A stretch of DNA of 64,000 nucleotides from Eshraghiella sp051880035 (GTDB lineage: Bacteria; Bacillota; Clostridia; Lachnospirales; Lachnospiraceae). The position numbers and the translations under genes were made by a program. The stretch lies in the NCBI GenBank assembly GCA_051880035.1, contig JBJENE010000057.1, positions 1 to 64,000 of the forward strand. The letters run 5' to 3'. Of this stretch, positions 26,120 to 34,912 are shown in pieces. The notes under the pieces are model-generated. The model worked only from the letters and a program-made list of their open reading frames with translations. It had not been told where the DNA came from and ran no database searches. Positions within the stretch are counted from its first letter, which is position 1; each line of letters opens with the position of its first letter.

Positions 26120-26166
26120 AAGGATGTAAAAAAGCGTTCTTTCGGACGATTTTTTACATCCTTTTA
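26120..26166. terminator. Bidirectional terminator between mecA and the InlB-repeat gene
   Basis: AAGGATGTAAAAAA (26120-26133) pairs with TTTTTTACATCCTT (26150-26163), with an inner CGT/ACG pair and a TTCTTTCGG loop region. A/T runs on both sides suit termination from either strand between two convergent genes. Confidence 0.8.
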
Positions 26167-26170
26167 ATAT

Positions 26171-27121
26171 TTATTGCGGTGCCCAGCCTGCATAAAGCGT
26201 AATCGGCTTTGACGCACTCCAGTCTATACCCTCATCTGTTCTTTCAAAAAATTCAATACTGTACACCAAAGTCTGCCGATTGCCGCTGCAGTCGGGATTT
26301 TCGTACCACCCTGTAAATGTATATCCGTCCCGGACAGGAACCGGATATGCACATAAGTATACGATTCCGCCTGAACCCATAGGTGTTTTGGCATCATATG
26401 TCACAAAGCTGCTGCCCTCAATCGTTCCACCGTTAGCATTTAATGTAAGCATGTCAGCCCATTCACCAATGCCGTCTTTTCTCCACGCGGCATGAATCTC
26501 TACAGGGCGGCTTCCGGATTCCGGTTTAATATGAAGAAAATCATCTCCTGTAAGAGCATCTCCGATCATTCCTACTCTGTGACCTTCCTCCATATTTTTC
26601 TCATAATATAAAACCCATCCCATAAATATAAATCCGTCCTGTTGTTCATATGCAGGCATGGAATATCCGTTTTCTCCTAACATGGCATAGGTTATGGCAT
26701 CCTGCCTTAATATTATGTTGTTATAATCAACAGGATCGTAACTGTCATTATATATTGTGACAAACGAAATTACATCATCTTCCAGCGGATAAACGGGCAC
26801 CTCGGGAACAGATGTATTATTCTGCTCTTTGGTTTCTTCCTGTTGTGGTTCTTCCGATTGAGATTCTCCGACCGGTGTTTCAATATTCCCCGACATATGC
26901 TGCCGGTTATTTTCTTCAGCGGATGACAAAGCATCAAGATTAAAAGGAATTACCGCGCAGTATACTATAACGGAAAGAGCCGTAACCATATATATCATTT
27001 TTTTCCACAGTTTTTTCCCGGATTTATCCGATTCAACAGCCTTTGATTCCGTACGGTTAAATTCATCCGGAAGCTTTGTATATTCATCACATATATTATA
27101 TTCTAAATCATCTTTTTTCAT
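26171..27121 (-). CDS. Membrane-anchored protein with InlB B-repeat-like domains
   Basis: The 316-residue protein has a cytoplasmic start of about 40 residues, one membrane segment (about 41-62), a Glu/Gln-rich linker and an outer region with Listeria-Bacteroides (InlB B/Flg_new) repeat features: LTLNANGGTI, YPVPVRDGYTFTGWYENPDCSG and ITLYAGWAP. An earlier degenerate copy is GFIFMGWVLYYEKN ... IHAAWRK. Such repeats are common in surface proteins of gut Clostridia, with adhesive or structural roles. No LPXTG motif is present. It lies 9 bp downstream of the mscS-like gene and is probably co-transcribed. Confidence 0.72.
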   Translation of the reverse strand: MKKDDLEYNICDEYTKLPDEFNRTESKAVESDKSGKKLWKKMIYMVTALSVIVYCAVIPFNLDALSSAEENNRQHMSGNIETPVGESQSEEPQQEETKEQNNTSVPEVPVYPLEDDVISFVTIYNDSYDPVDYNNIILRQDAITYAMLGENGYSMPAYEQQDGFIFMGWVLYYEKNMEEGHRVGMIGDALTGDDFLHIKPESGSRPVEIHAAWRKDGIGEWADMLTLNANGGTIEGSSFVTYDAKTPMGSGGIVYLCAYPVPVRDGYTFTGWYENPDCSGNRQTLVYSIEFFERTDEGIDWSASKPITLYAGWAPQ

Positions 27122-27130
27122 AGGCTTTAA

Positions 27131-28027
27131 CTATTTGTTATGTACATCGAGCTGTGGGAAAGGACATTCCACACCAAGTTTCCTGAATCCGAGTAACAAA
27201 TCATGATTAAGCGTTCTGGTTGCCGAATAAATATTTTTTTCCGAAACCTCTGCCACAAATCGGAGAAGTATTCCCGAAGACTCCAATGCCTGAATACCGA
27301 GATACTCGGGAGCACCTTTCATTGTATCGGTATGCGCATTATATATATCTTCCATAAGTTTAGGAATTTGGGCTTCAAGTTTCTCAATATCCGTTTCATA
27401 CGGAATGCTTATTTCACTTACTGCCCTTGAAAGATTATCAGAGCGGTTAAGAATATTTTTCATTTCCGAATTGTTAATTATTTTAACATTATCACCTGTA
27501 TCAGATATACAGGTTGTCCTTATACCTATATGTGTAACGGTTCCGCGAAAACCGTTTACCTCCACAATATCTCCAACATTATATTGATTTTCCAGAAGCA
27601 TAAATGTACCGGTAACCACATCTGCAATCAGGCTTTCAGCACTGAACCCGACGATTAATGCCAGAACTCCCACACTTGCCACAATAGTAGCAACATTTAC
27701 GCCGAGAATGGTAAGGCCCCAGCACAAAATTACAATAAATGCAACATATTTTATCAGGCTGGCAGTCAAAGACAAAACAGAGCGGATTCTGTGACTTTTA
27801 GGCTTGAAAAGTCCCAGAATAAATACAATTACATTTTCCGCAAACAGTATGGCAGATATCATAACCGCCAGTTTTAACAACTTCAGTCCGTTTAAAGAAA
27901 ATACTTTTGATATCTCATCTGTTTTAAAAAGTCCTTTTGCAAGTGCCACTGCCACAATAACAGCACATAACACCGCAAAAACAATCATTTTTATTATATT
28001 TGACTTTTTTGATGCGCCATCTTTCAT
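27131..28027 (-). CDS. Small-conductance mechanosensitive channel, MscS family
   Basis: The 298-residue protein has three membrane helices (about 15-32, 45-73, 86-112). The third runs into the pore-lining helix with the Gly/Ala pattern VASVGVLALIVGFSAESLIADVVTG. The cytoplasmic beta domain (QYNVGDIVEVNGFRGTV, IGIRTTCISD, IINNSEM) is typical. It should release solutes on osmotic downshock. The ATG at 28036 abuts the GGAG site, so the ATG at 28027, 9 nt after it, is preferred. Confidence 0.9.
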   Translation of the reverse strand: MKDGASKKSNIIKMIVFAVLCAVIVAVALAKGLFKTDEISKVFSLNGLKLLKLAVMISAILFAENVIVFILGLFKPKSHRIRSVLSLTASLIKYVAFIVILCWGLTILGVNVATIVASVGVLALIVGFSAESLIADVVTGTFMLLENQYNVGDIVEVNGFRGTVTHIGIRTTCISDTGDNVKIINNSEMKNILNRSDNLSRAVSEISIPYETDIEKLEAQIPKLMEDIYNAHTDTMKGAPEYLGIQALESSGILLRFVAEVSEKNIYSATRTLNHDLLLGFRKLGVECPFPQLDVHNK

Positions 28028-28207
28028 AAATTTCATCTCCGTTTCCGCAAAATTTTTTTATGTATAATATTTTACTCTCACAGTTTTCTCTTTTCCATTA
28101 GTTACCTTATGTGGCACTTGCCTTTCCCGGTAATTTTTTCTTTTCCTTAAAAAAAATATGAAGTATAATATTTTATATAGTTTTAATACGGAGGATGATT
28201 TATTTTT

Positions 28208-29941
28208 ATGAAATTCAATGAAAGTATTAATTTATATATCGAAAAACTTAATTGTACCGCCAAGGACCTGGCAAAAGCTTCAGAATTATCCGCAACGGTC
28301 ATAAGCCGCTACCGCACCGGCGAACGCGAACCGGCCTTAGACAGTGAACAGTTGCAAAAACTGGTATCCGGTATCGTAAAGCTTGCAAAGAAAAACTCAG
28401 TCAAAGATATCGTTTATGATAGTGTTTTGTCTTCATTACAAAATTCTTTAACTCAGAAAAATACAGAATATGATAATTTTATCCGTAACTACAATACAAT
28501 TATTGATATTCTGAACATCAATATGAAAACATTATCTTCCGCCACAAATTTTGACACCTCATATCTATACCGTGTACGCCGCGGGCAGAGAAAACCCAGC
28601 GACTTAAATTCTTTCTGCAACAGTTTTTGCCGGTATGTCGCCACATACCATACCTCCGAAAAAGACAAGAAAGAAATGGCTTCATTAATGGGCTGCTCTG
28701 TTGATGGTATTGAGAAAACAGACCTTTATATTTCTCATCTGCACAGATGGATATATCAGGAATCCTATGAAAACACATCCGGTCATATGGAGAATTTCCT
28801 TAAAAAACTGGATGAATTTAATCTTGACGAATATATCCGTGCCATTCACTTTGACGAACTGAAAGTTCCTACATTGCCTTTTCGCATTCCGACATCGAAA
28901 ACATATTACGGAATAGAACAGATGCGGCACGGCGAATTGGATTTTTTCAAATCAACCGTCCTGTCTAAGTCTATGGAGCCTATTTTTATGTGCAGCGATA
29001 TGCCCATGGAAGATATGGCCAAGGATATGGATTTCAACAAAAAATGGATGTTTGCCATAGCCATGTCTCTTAAAAAAGGTCTGCACCTTAACATAATTCA
29101 CAATATTGACAGGCCGTTTAATGAGATGATGCTGGGTCTTGAAAGCTGGATTCCGATTTATATGACCGGTCAGGTTTCTCCATACCATCTCCCGGGTATA
29201 TCCAACAATATTTACCATCATTTTAATTATGTTTCCGGAACGGTGGCTTTGACAGGGGAATGCATTCACGGATATCACAAAAACGGAAAATACTATCTTA
29301 CCAATAATAAAGAAGAAGTTGCATACTATAAGCAGAAGGCTGCCAATCTTCTTTCAAAAGCCGAGCCTCTCATGAATATTTACCGTACTCCGGATAAGAA
29401 ACTTTATCACCAGTTTCTTGAATCGGACGCAGCGGAAACCGGTACAAGGCACAATATTCTTTCCGCACCTCCTCTTTATACCATTCCTGATAAACTATTG
29501 GAAAAAATATTAAACCGGACAGGTTTACATGACACGGCTAAAAAGGAAATTTATACTTGGGCAGAACATAAAAGAGAATTTGCAGAGCGTATCATAGAAG
29601 ATAATATTATTTTAGATGAAATCCACCTCCCGTCTCCGGGGGAATTTGAATTGCATCCCATTACCCTTCCTCTCTCGGACATATTCTGTGAAGAAGATAT
29701 TCCATATACTTACGACGAATATATTGAACATATTAAACAGACCGAAGAATTTGCCAAAAAGCATGCTAATTACAATATCCGTATTTCCGACAGGCATGTT
29801 TTCAGAAATATTCAGATACACATGCTTAAAGGAAAATATGTATCAATTTCAAAAATGAAAACACCTGTTATCCATTTCATAATACGCCACCCGAAAATGG
29901 TAAATGCTCTTGAAAACTTCATCGCACCGGTGGTTGAATAA
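28208..29941 (+). CDS. Double helix-turn-helix protein with large C-terminal domain of unknown function
   Basis: I recognise only the DNA-binding parts. The first HTH (about residues 8-45; CTAKDLAKASELSATVISRY) and the second (about 95-130; MKTLSSATNFDTSYLYRVRRG) each look like XRE-type folds ending in an RxGxRxP pattern (YRTGEREP and VRRGQRKP). The remaining 430 residues form a soluble domain with KSMEPIFMCSDMPME and LHLNIIHNIDRPFNEMMLG as striking motifs. A possible metabolite- or protein-sensing regulator is inferred. The start follows CGGAGGATG by a rather long A/T stretch. It stands alone with its own upstream region and no terminator before tex. Confidence 0.65.
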   Translation: MKFNESINLYIEKLNCTAKDLAKASELSATVISRYRTGEREPALDSEQLQKLVSGIVKLAKKNSVKDIVYDSVLSSLQNSLTQKNTEYDNFIRNYNTIIDILNINMKTLSSATNFDTSYLYRVRRGQRKPSDLNSFCNSFCRYVATYHTSEKDKKEMASLMGCSVDGIEKTDLYISHLHRWIYQESYENTSGHMENFLKKLDEFNLDEYIRAIHFDELKVPTLPFRIPTSKTYYGIEQMRHGELDFFKSTVLSKSMEPIFMCSDMPMEDMAKDMDFNKKWMFAIAMSLKKGLHLNIIHNIDRPFNEMMLGLESWIPIYMTGQVSPYHLPGISNNIYHHFNYVSGTVALTGECIHGYHKNGKYYLTNNKEEVAYYKQKAANLLSKAEPLMNIYRTPDKKLYHQFLESDAAETGTRHNILSAPPLYTIPDKLLEKILNRTGLHDTAKKEIYTWAEHKREFAERIIEDNIILDEIHLPSPGEFELHPITLPLSDIFCEEDIPYTYDEYIEHIKQTEEFAKKHANYNIRISDRHVFRNIQIHMLKGKYVSISKMKTPVIHFIIRHPKMVNALENFIAPVVE

Positions 29942-30019
29942 AATCTGCATTTTATTGATTGCGATTTTTTTGCCCATAACTTATAATTGAGTTCATCAAC
30001 AGGAAAGGACATACTTATT

Positions 30020-32164
30020 TTGGACATTATTTTAAAAATAACAGAAGAATTACAGGTAAAAAAATGGCAGGTTGAAGCCGCAGTTACCCTTATCGATGAG
30101 GGTAATACAATTCCTTTTATTTCAAGATACCGCAAGGAGGCTACCGGCGCCCTTAATGACGAACAGCTCCGTAAGCTGGATGAAAGGCTTTCGTATCTGA
30201 GAAATCTGGAGGAACGCAAGGCATCAGTCATTTCAAGCATAGAGGAACAGGGAAAGCTTACTCCCGAACTTAAGAAACAGATTGAAGATGCGGAAACAAT
30301 GGTGGTTGTGGAAGATTTATACCGCCCGTACAAGCAGAAAAAAAGAACAAGGGCCACCATTGCCAAAGAGCGTGGTCTTTCGGGCCTTGCCTCAATAATA
30401 AGACTTCAGCAGACTTCAAAAACTCTTGCAGAGGAAGCACTTCCCTATATTGACCCGGACAAAGAAGTACCCGACGCCGATACCGCAATTGCAGGTGCAC
30501 TTGATATAATTGCCGAAGAAATATCCGATGAGGCGGATTACAGAATTAAAATCAGAAAGCTTACTCTTAACGAAGGTTCCATCGTTTCTTCCGCCAAGGA
30601 CCCGGAAGCGGAATCTGTATATGAAATGTATTACAATTTCATCAGTCCTCTTACAAAGATGAGCGGTTACCGCACTCTTGCCCTTAACCGCGGTGAAAAA
30701 GAGAAAATATTAACAGTTAAAATAGAGGCTCCTACAGATAAAATACAGCAGTATCTCGAAAAGCAGATTATCGTAAATGATAACCAATATACTGCACCGG
30801 CATTAAAATCCGCAATTACAGACAGCTACAACCGTCTTATTGCACCTTCCATTGAGCGTGAACTTAGAAACATGCTTACGGAAGAAGCGGAAAACGGAGC
30901 AATAGAGGTCTTCGGCAAAAATCTGGAGCAGCTCCTTATGCAGCCTCCTGTTTCCGGCCGCACCGTCCTCGGGTGGGACCCGGCGTTTCGTACCGGGTGT
31001 AAGCTTGCCGTGGTAGACCCGACCGGAAAAGTTCTGGATACTGTGGTAATCTATCCTACCCCTCCCCAGAATAAGGTTGATGAGGCCAAGTCTGTTTTGA
31101 AAAAACTTATAAAAAAATATAATATTTCCCTTATTTCCTGCGGCAACGGTACCGCATCAAGGGAGTCCGAGGCAATTATTGCCGAACTTATACATGAAAT
31201 TCCGGAAGATGTGAAATATGTAATCGTGAACGAAGCAGGTGCTTCCGTATACTCAGCAAGCGAACTGGCAACCGAGGAATTTCCAAACTTTGATGTTGGA
31301 CAGCGAAGTGCTGCATCAATCGCCCGCCGTATCCAGGACCCTCTTGCAGAATTGGTTAAAATAGACCCAAAAGCCATCGGCGTAGGTCAGTATCAGCATG
31401 ATATGAACCAGAAAAAACTGGGTGAGGCCCTTGACGGTGTGGTAGAGGATTGCGTTAACAGAGTAGGTGTTGATTTAAATACCGCATCCGCACCGCTTTT
31501 GGAGCATATATCCGGAATCAACCACACCCTTGCCAAAAATATAGTGGCCTACAGGGAGGCCAACGGCAGATTTGTCTCCCGAAATGACCTTTTAAAAGTA
31601 CCTAAGCTTGGACCTAAAGCATTTGAACAATGTGCAGGATTTATGAGAATTAACGGCGGTTCCAATCCGCTTGACGCCACAAGTGTACATCCCGAAAGTT
31701 ACTCCAAAACCGAAGCCCTGTTACAAAAAGCAGGACTTTCTCCGTCGGATGTAACCTCCGGCAATGTAAAGGGACTTTCTCTTATTTTTAAGGATTATAA
31801 GAAACTGTCAGAAGAACTTCAAATCGGAGAGCTTACGCTTCGGGATATTGTTAAAGAGCTGGAAAAACCGGCAAGAGATCCCCGTGAAGAAATGCCAAAG
31901 CCGATTCTTTGCAGTGATGTTTTATCAATGGAAGATTTAAAGCCAGGCATGATTCTTAACGGCACGGTGAGAAATGTAATAGATTTCGGTGCATTTGTTG
32001 ACATAGGCGTGCATCAGGACGGTCTGGTACACATATCACAGCTTACAAATGAAAAATATGTCAAACACCCTATGGAAATAGTTAATGTAGGGGATGTGGT
32101 TCAGGTAAAAGTGTTGAATGTGGACATTCCTAAGAAAAGAATACAATTGTCAATGATCATTTAA
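30020..32164 (+). CDS. tex: Tex family S1 RNA-binding transcription accessory protein
   Basis: Tex is a nucleic-acid-binding protein related to Spt6. The 714-residue chain shows the N-terminal helical region (IPFISRYRKEATGALNDEQL), the YqgF-like fold (GWDPAFRTGCKLAVVD), helix-hairpin-helix segments (LLEHISGINHTLAKNIVAYR) and a C-terminal S1 domain (GTVRNVIDFGAFVDIGVHQDGLVHISQL). The frame is open to a TTG at 29987 without a ribosome binding site. A second TTG at 30020, about 10 nt after AGGAAAGGA, is the likely start and gives MDIILKITEEL. Confidence 0.93.
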   Translation: MDIILKITEELQVKKWQVEAAVTLIDEGNTIPFISRYRKEATGALNDEQLRKLDERLSYLRNLEERKASVISSIEEQGKLTPELKKQIEDAETMVVVEDLYRPYKQKKRTRATIAKERGLSGLASIIRLQQTSKTLAEEALPYIDPDKEVPDADTAIAGALDIIAEEISDEADYRIKIRKLTLNEGSIVSSAKDPEAESVYEMYYNFISPLTKMSGYRTLALNRGEKEKILTVKIEAPTDKIQQYLEKQIIVNDNQYTAPALKSAITDSYNRLIAPSIERELRNMLTEEAENGAIEVFGKNLEQLLMQPPVSGRTVLGWDPAFRTGCKLAVVDPTGKVLDTVVIYPTPPQNKVDEAKSVLKKLIKKYNISLISCGNGTASRESEAIIAELIHEIPEDVKYVIVNEAGASVYSASELATEEFPNFDVGQRSAASIARRIQDPLAELVKIDPKAIGVGQYQHDMNQKKLGEALDGVVEDCVNRVGVDLNTASAPLLEHISGINHTLAKNIVAYREANGRFVSRNDLLKVPKLGPKAFEQCAGFMRINGGSNPLDATSVHPESYSKTEALLQKAGLSPSDVTSGNVKGLSLIFKDYKKLSEELQIGELTLRDIVKELEKPARDPREEMPKPILCSDVLSMEDLKPGMILNGTVRNVIDFGAFVDIGVHQDGLVHISQLTNEKYVKHPMEIVNVGDVVQVKVLNVDIPKKRIQLSMII

Positions 32165-32167
32165 AAC

Positions 32168-32206
32168 ATAAGGCAGGACAGCTTACGAAAAGCCGTTCTG
32201 CCTTAT
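32168..32206. terminator. Hairpin between tex and xpt
   Basis: ATAAGGCAGGACAGC (32168-32182) and GCCGTTCTGCCTTAT (32192-32206) pair at 13 of 15 positions, just after the tex stop and before the convergent xpt stop. The T run is short, so efficiency is uncertain. Confidence 0.55.
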
Positions 32207-32230
32207 ATTAATTACTGTATTGTCCGGATT

Positions 32231-32806
32231 CTAACGGAACACAATTTCTCCCGTTACATCATCCATGCTTTCAACAATTGCAAGGGATTCAAGACGAATT
32301 CCTTTATCTCTTAATATCTTTCCGCCCTGCTGAAAACCTTTTTCAACGGCAATTCCCACTCCTTCAAGTGTGGCACCTGCCTCTTCAATCAGTTCAATCA
32401 GCCCGTTAATTGCACATCCGTTAGCCAGAAAATCATCAATAACCAGTATATGATCTTCCGGGCCAAGATATTTTTTGCTGACAATAACATCATATGTCTT
32501 CTTGTGGGTAAAAGATTCTATCTTGGATGAATACATTTCCCCGTCAAGATTAATACTCTGTGATTTCTTGGCAAAAACAACCGGAACTCCAAACTGTTGT
32601 GCAACTATACATGCAATTCCTATCCCTGATGCTTCAATAGTAAGAATTTTGTTAATAGGACAATCCGCAAAAAGTCTTTTCCATTCCTGTCCCATCTGTC
32701 CGAACAATGACACATCCATCTGATGATTTAAAAAGCTGTCAACCTTTAATACATTGCCCGCCTTAACAATTCCGTCTCTTCTGATTCTGTCCTCTAAAAT
32801 CTTCAT
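32231..32806 (-). CDS. xpt: Xanthine phosphoribosyltransferase
   Basis: Xpt converts xanthine and PRPP to XMP in purine salvage. The 191-residue protein begins MKILEDRIRRDG and has the Xpt signature LTIEASGIGIACIVAQ and the PRPP-binding motif VIDDFLANGCA. The frame is open to 32875, but ATG 32806 lies behind a GGAGTAAG-like site and matches the family N-terminus. It follows the nucleoside permease genes by 13 bp, so import and salvage are joined in one transcript. No purine riboswitch is visible in front of it, as expected for an internal gene. Confidence 0.93.
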   Translation of the reverse strand: MKILEDRIRRDGIVKAGNVLKVDSFLNHQMDVSLFGQMGQEWKRLFADCPINKILTIEASGIGIACIVAQQFGVPVVFAKKSQSINLDGEMYSSKIESFTHKKTYDVIVSKKYLGPEDHILVIDDFLANGCAINGLIELIEEAGATLEGVGIAVEKGFQQGGKILRDKGIRLESLAIVESMDDVTGEIVFR

Positions 32807-32819
32807 TCGGCTTACTCCT

Positions 32820-33800
32820 CTATCGTTCTTCTCGGAAATACGGCAGTCCCAGATGTGCCGGCGGCTGCTGCTCACGCTTCTTACGAAGGCTTGTAATTAC
32901 AAGCACAACTATTGTAATTATATATGGAAGAGCCTTAAACATTTCTTTCTGATGTGCATTAAGTCCCGGAATATACAGGTAAAGAATGCACAAGCCTCCG
33001 AAAATCAAAGAGCCCCATATAGCATTTAACGGTTTCCATGTTGCGAATATTACAAGAGCTACTGCTAACCAGCCGTTCTCTCCCAGTCCTCCGTTAGTCC
33101 ATGTCCCTCCGCAGAAATCCATTACAAAGTACAAACCGCCAAGTCCGCATATTGCTCCGCCTATGATTGTGGCAAAATATTTGTATTTGGTTACATTAAT
33201 ACCTGCCGCATCTGCCGTAGCCGGATTTTCTCCTACTGCGCGAAGGTTTAAGCCTTTTCTTGTTTTCTTCAAAAACCATGCCGTAAACACGGTAATAAAT
33301 ATAGCCACGTAGAACAGGAATCCTCTTTGGAAAAACAGATCCCCGATTACCGGAATATCCTTAAGAACAGGTATCTGCGCTTCATATGCAGAAGCTGTAA
33401 CAGGTACGGAAATCTGTCCTACACCACCTGCAAGTTTGGATAAAGAACCTCCGAAGAAGTTACCGAATCCTACACCGAATGTAGTAAGGGCAAGACCCGT
33501 AACATTCTGGTTGGCGCGGAAAGTAATTGTAAGGACACTGTATATAAGTCCTCCGAATGCAGCACATGCAATGGCACATACCATGGAAATAAGCAGTCCT
33601 ACAACCGGGTTTGGATGGGCTGCACCTTTTTCATAGAGGAAAGCACCGATAAGGCCTCCTATTCCGCCCATGTACATCATACCCGGAACACCAAGGTTAA
33701 GGTTTCCTGATTTTTCGGTAATAATCTCGCCGTTAGCTCCGAATAAAAGGATAATTGCCTGGGTAATTGCCTTTTGAATAAAAATCAACACCGTACTCAT
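32820..33800 (-). CDS. Nucleoside ABC transporter permease (NupQ/YufQ-like)
   Basis: The 326-residue integral membrane protein belongs to the BPD_transp_2 permeases (GEIITEKSGNLNLGVPGMMYMGG, TRKGLNLRAVGENPATADAAGINVTKYK). With the adjacent permease and the BMP-family lipoprotein it should form a purine-nucleoside importer of the B. subtilis NupNOPQ or TmpC type. It overlaps the upstream permease gene by 4 bp (ATGA). The final residues are Arg/Lys/Pro-rich and cytoplasmic. Confidence 0.88.
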   Translation of the reverse strand: MSTVLIFIQKAITQAIILLFGANGEIITEKSGNLNLGVPGMMYMGGIGGLIGAFLYEKGAAHPNPVVGLLISMVCAIACAAFGGLIYSVLTITFRANQNVTGLALTTFGVGFGNFFGGSLSKLAGGVGQISVPVTASAYEAQIPVLKDIPVIGDLFFQRGFLFYVAIFITVFTAWFLKKTRKGLNLRAVGENPATADAAGINVTKYKYFATIIGGAICGLGGLYFVMDFCGGTWTNGGLGENGWLAVALVIFATWKPLNAIWGSLIFGGLCILYLYIPGLNAHQKEMFKALPYIITIVVLVITSLRKKREQQPPAHLGLPYFREER

Positions 33801-34912
33801 GCCTGCACCTCCTTTTTTGCTTTCCTGCGAAATTGTACTTTATAATTGACAAAAAATTCACAACCCAGTATGAAGAACAGAATTATACCGGTTATTATAT
33901 CTGCCATATTGGTATTAAGGTTAAACTGCGTAGCAATCTGCGCTGAACCGGTTCCCAAAAATGTAAGGAAAAACGCCATTATCAACATAGTAAAAGGATT
34001 CAGGTGTGCAAGCCACGCAACAATGATTGCGGTAAAACCTCTTCCGCCCGCAGTGGTTGTGGTAATTGTATGATCCACACCGCTGACGCAGATAAATCCT
34101 GCCAGTCCCGCAATGGCTCCGGAAATTGCCATTGTTCTGATAATTACTTTTTTAACATTAATTCCGGCATATTTAGCGGTATTTTCGCTTTCACCTACTA
34201 CGGCAATTTCATATCCCTGCTTACTGAATTTCATATATATGAACATTCCCACAGTAATAGCCGCGATAATTAACACATTCCAGCCGTACTGCTGACCAAA
34301 CAGCTTTCCAACCCAGCCGGCTTTTGTAGAAGCGTTAATAAGTCCTACCGTATTGGAACCCACCGGATTCTCCCAGAATGTGATACACACATTGACAATC
34401 TGGGCAGCCACATAATTGAGCATAAGTGTAAACAGTGTCTCATTGGTATTCCATTTTGCCTTAAATACTGCAGGAATAATTCCCCAAATCATACCTGCCA
34501 CCATACTGGCCACAATCATAACCACAAACAAAAGCCATGTAGGCATTGAATTGCCGCAATAAATCATGACTGCTGCCGTAGCGGCACCGCCCATAAGAAT
34601 CTGGCCTTCACCTCCGATATTCCAGAAACGCATTTTGAATGCAGGAACAAGGGCAAGTCCCACCAGAAGAAGTGTAAGTGTATCTCTTATGGTTACCCAG
34701 GTTCTTCTCTCCGTTCCCAGAGCACCCTGATACATTGCTTTGTATACTTCAATAGGATTAAGCTTTGTTACAAAAATAAGGATGATTCCGCATACCACAA
34801 GGGAAAGTACAATTGCGGCAACCCTGATACCTACGGACTGCCATAAAGGAACTGCATCCCTTTTGGAGATATGAATAAGGGGTTCCCTTTTTTTGGATTT
34901 AGCTTCACTCAT
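33797..34912 (-). CDS. Nucleoside ABC transporter permease (NupP/YufP-like)
   Basis: The 371-residue protein has many membrane helices and the hallmark FWNIGGEGQILMGG and GYEIAVVGESENTAKYAGINVKK segments of the BMP-associated permeases. It pairs with the second permease to form the transmembrane channel. Its start overlaps the ATPase gene end by 8 bp, and its end overlaps the next permease by 4 bp, implying translational coupling. Confidence 0.88.
   Translation of the reverse strand: MSEAKSKKREPLIHISKRDAVPLWQSVGIRVAAIVLSLVVCGIILIFVTKLNPIEVYKAMYQGALGTERRTWVTIRDTLTLLLVGLALVPAFKMRFWNIGGEGQILMGGAATAAVMIYCGNSMPTWLLFVVMIVASMVAGMIWGIIPAVFKAKWNTNETLFTLMLNYVAAQIVNVCITFWENPVGSNTVGLINASTKAGWVGKLFGQQYGWNVLIIAAITVGMFIYMKFSKQGYEIAVVGESENTAKYAGINVKKVIIRTMAISGAIAGLAGFICVSGVDHTITTTTAGGRGFTAIIVAWLAHLNPFTMLIMAFFLTFLGTGSAQIATQFNLNTNMADIITGIILFFILGCEFFVNYKVQFRRKAKKEVQA

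Noticed and set aside
29942..30019. The tex frame extended to the TTG at 29987.
   Set aside because: No ribosome binding site precedes it, whereas the TTG at 30020 has AGGAAAGGA at the right distance and gives the usual N-terminus.
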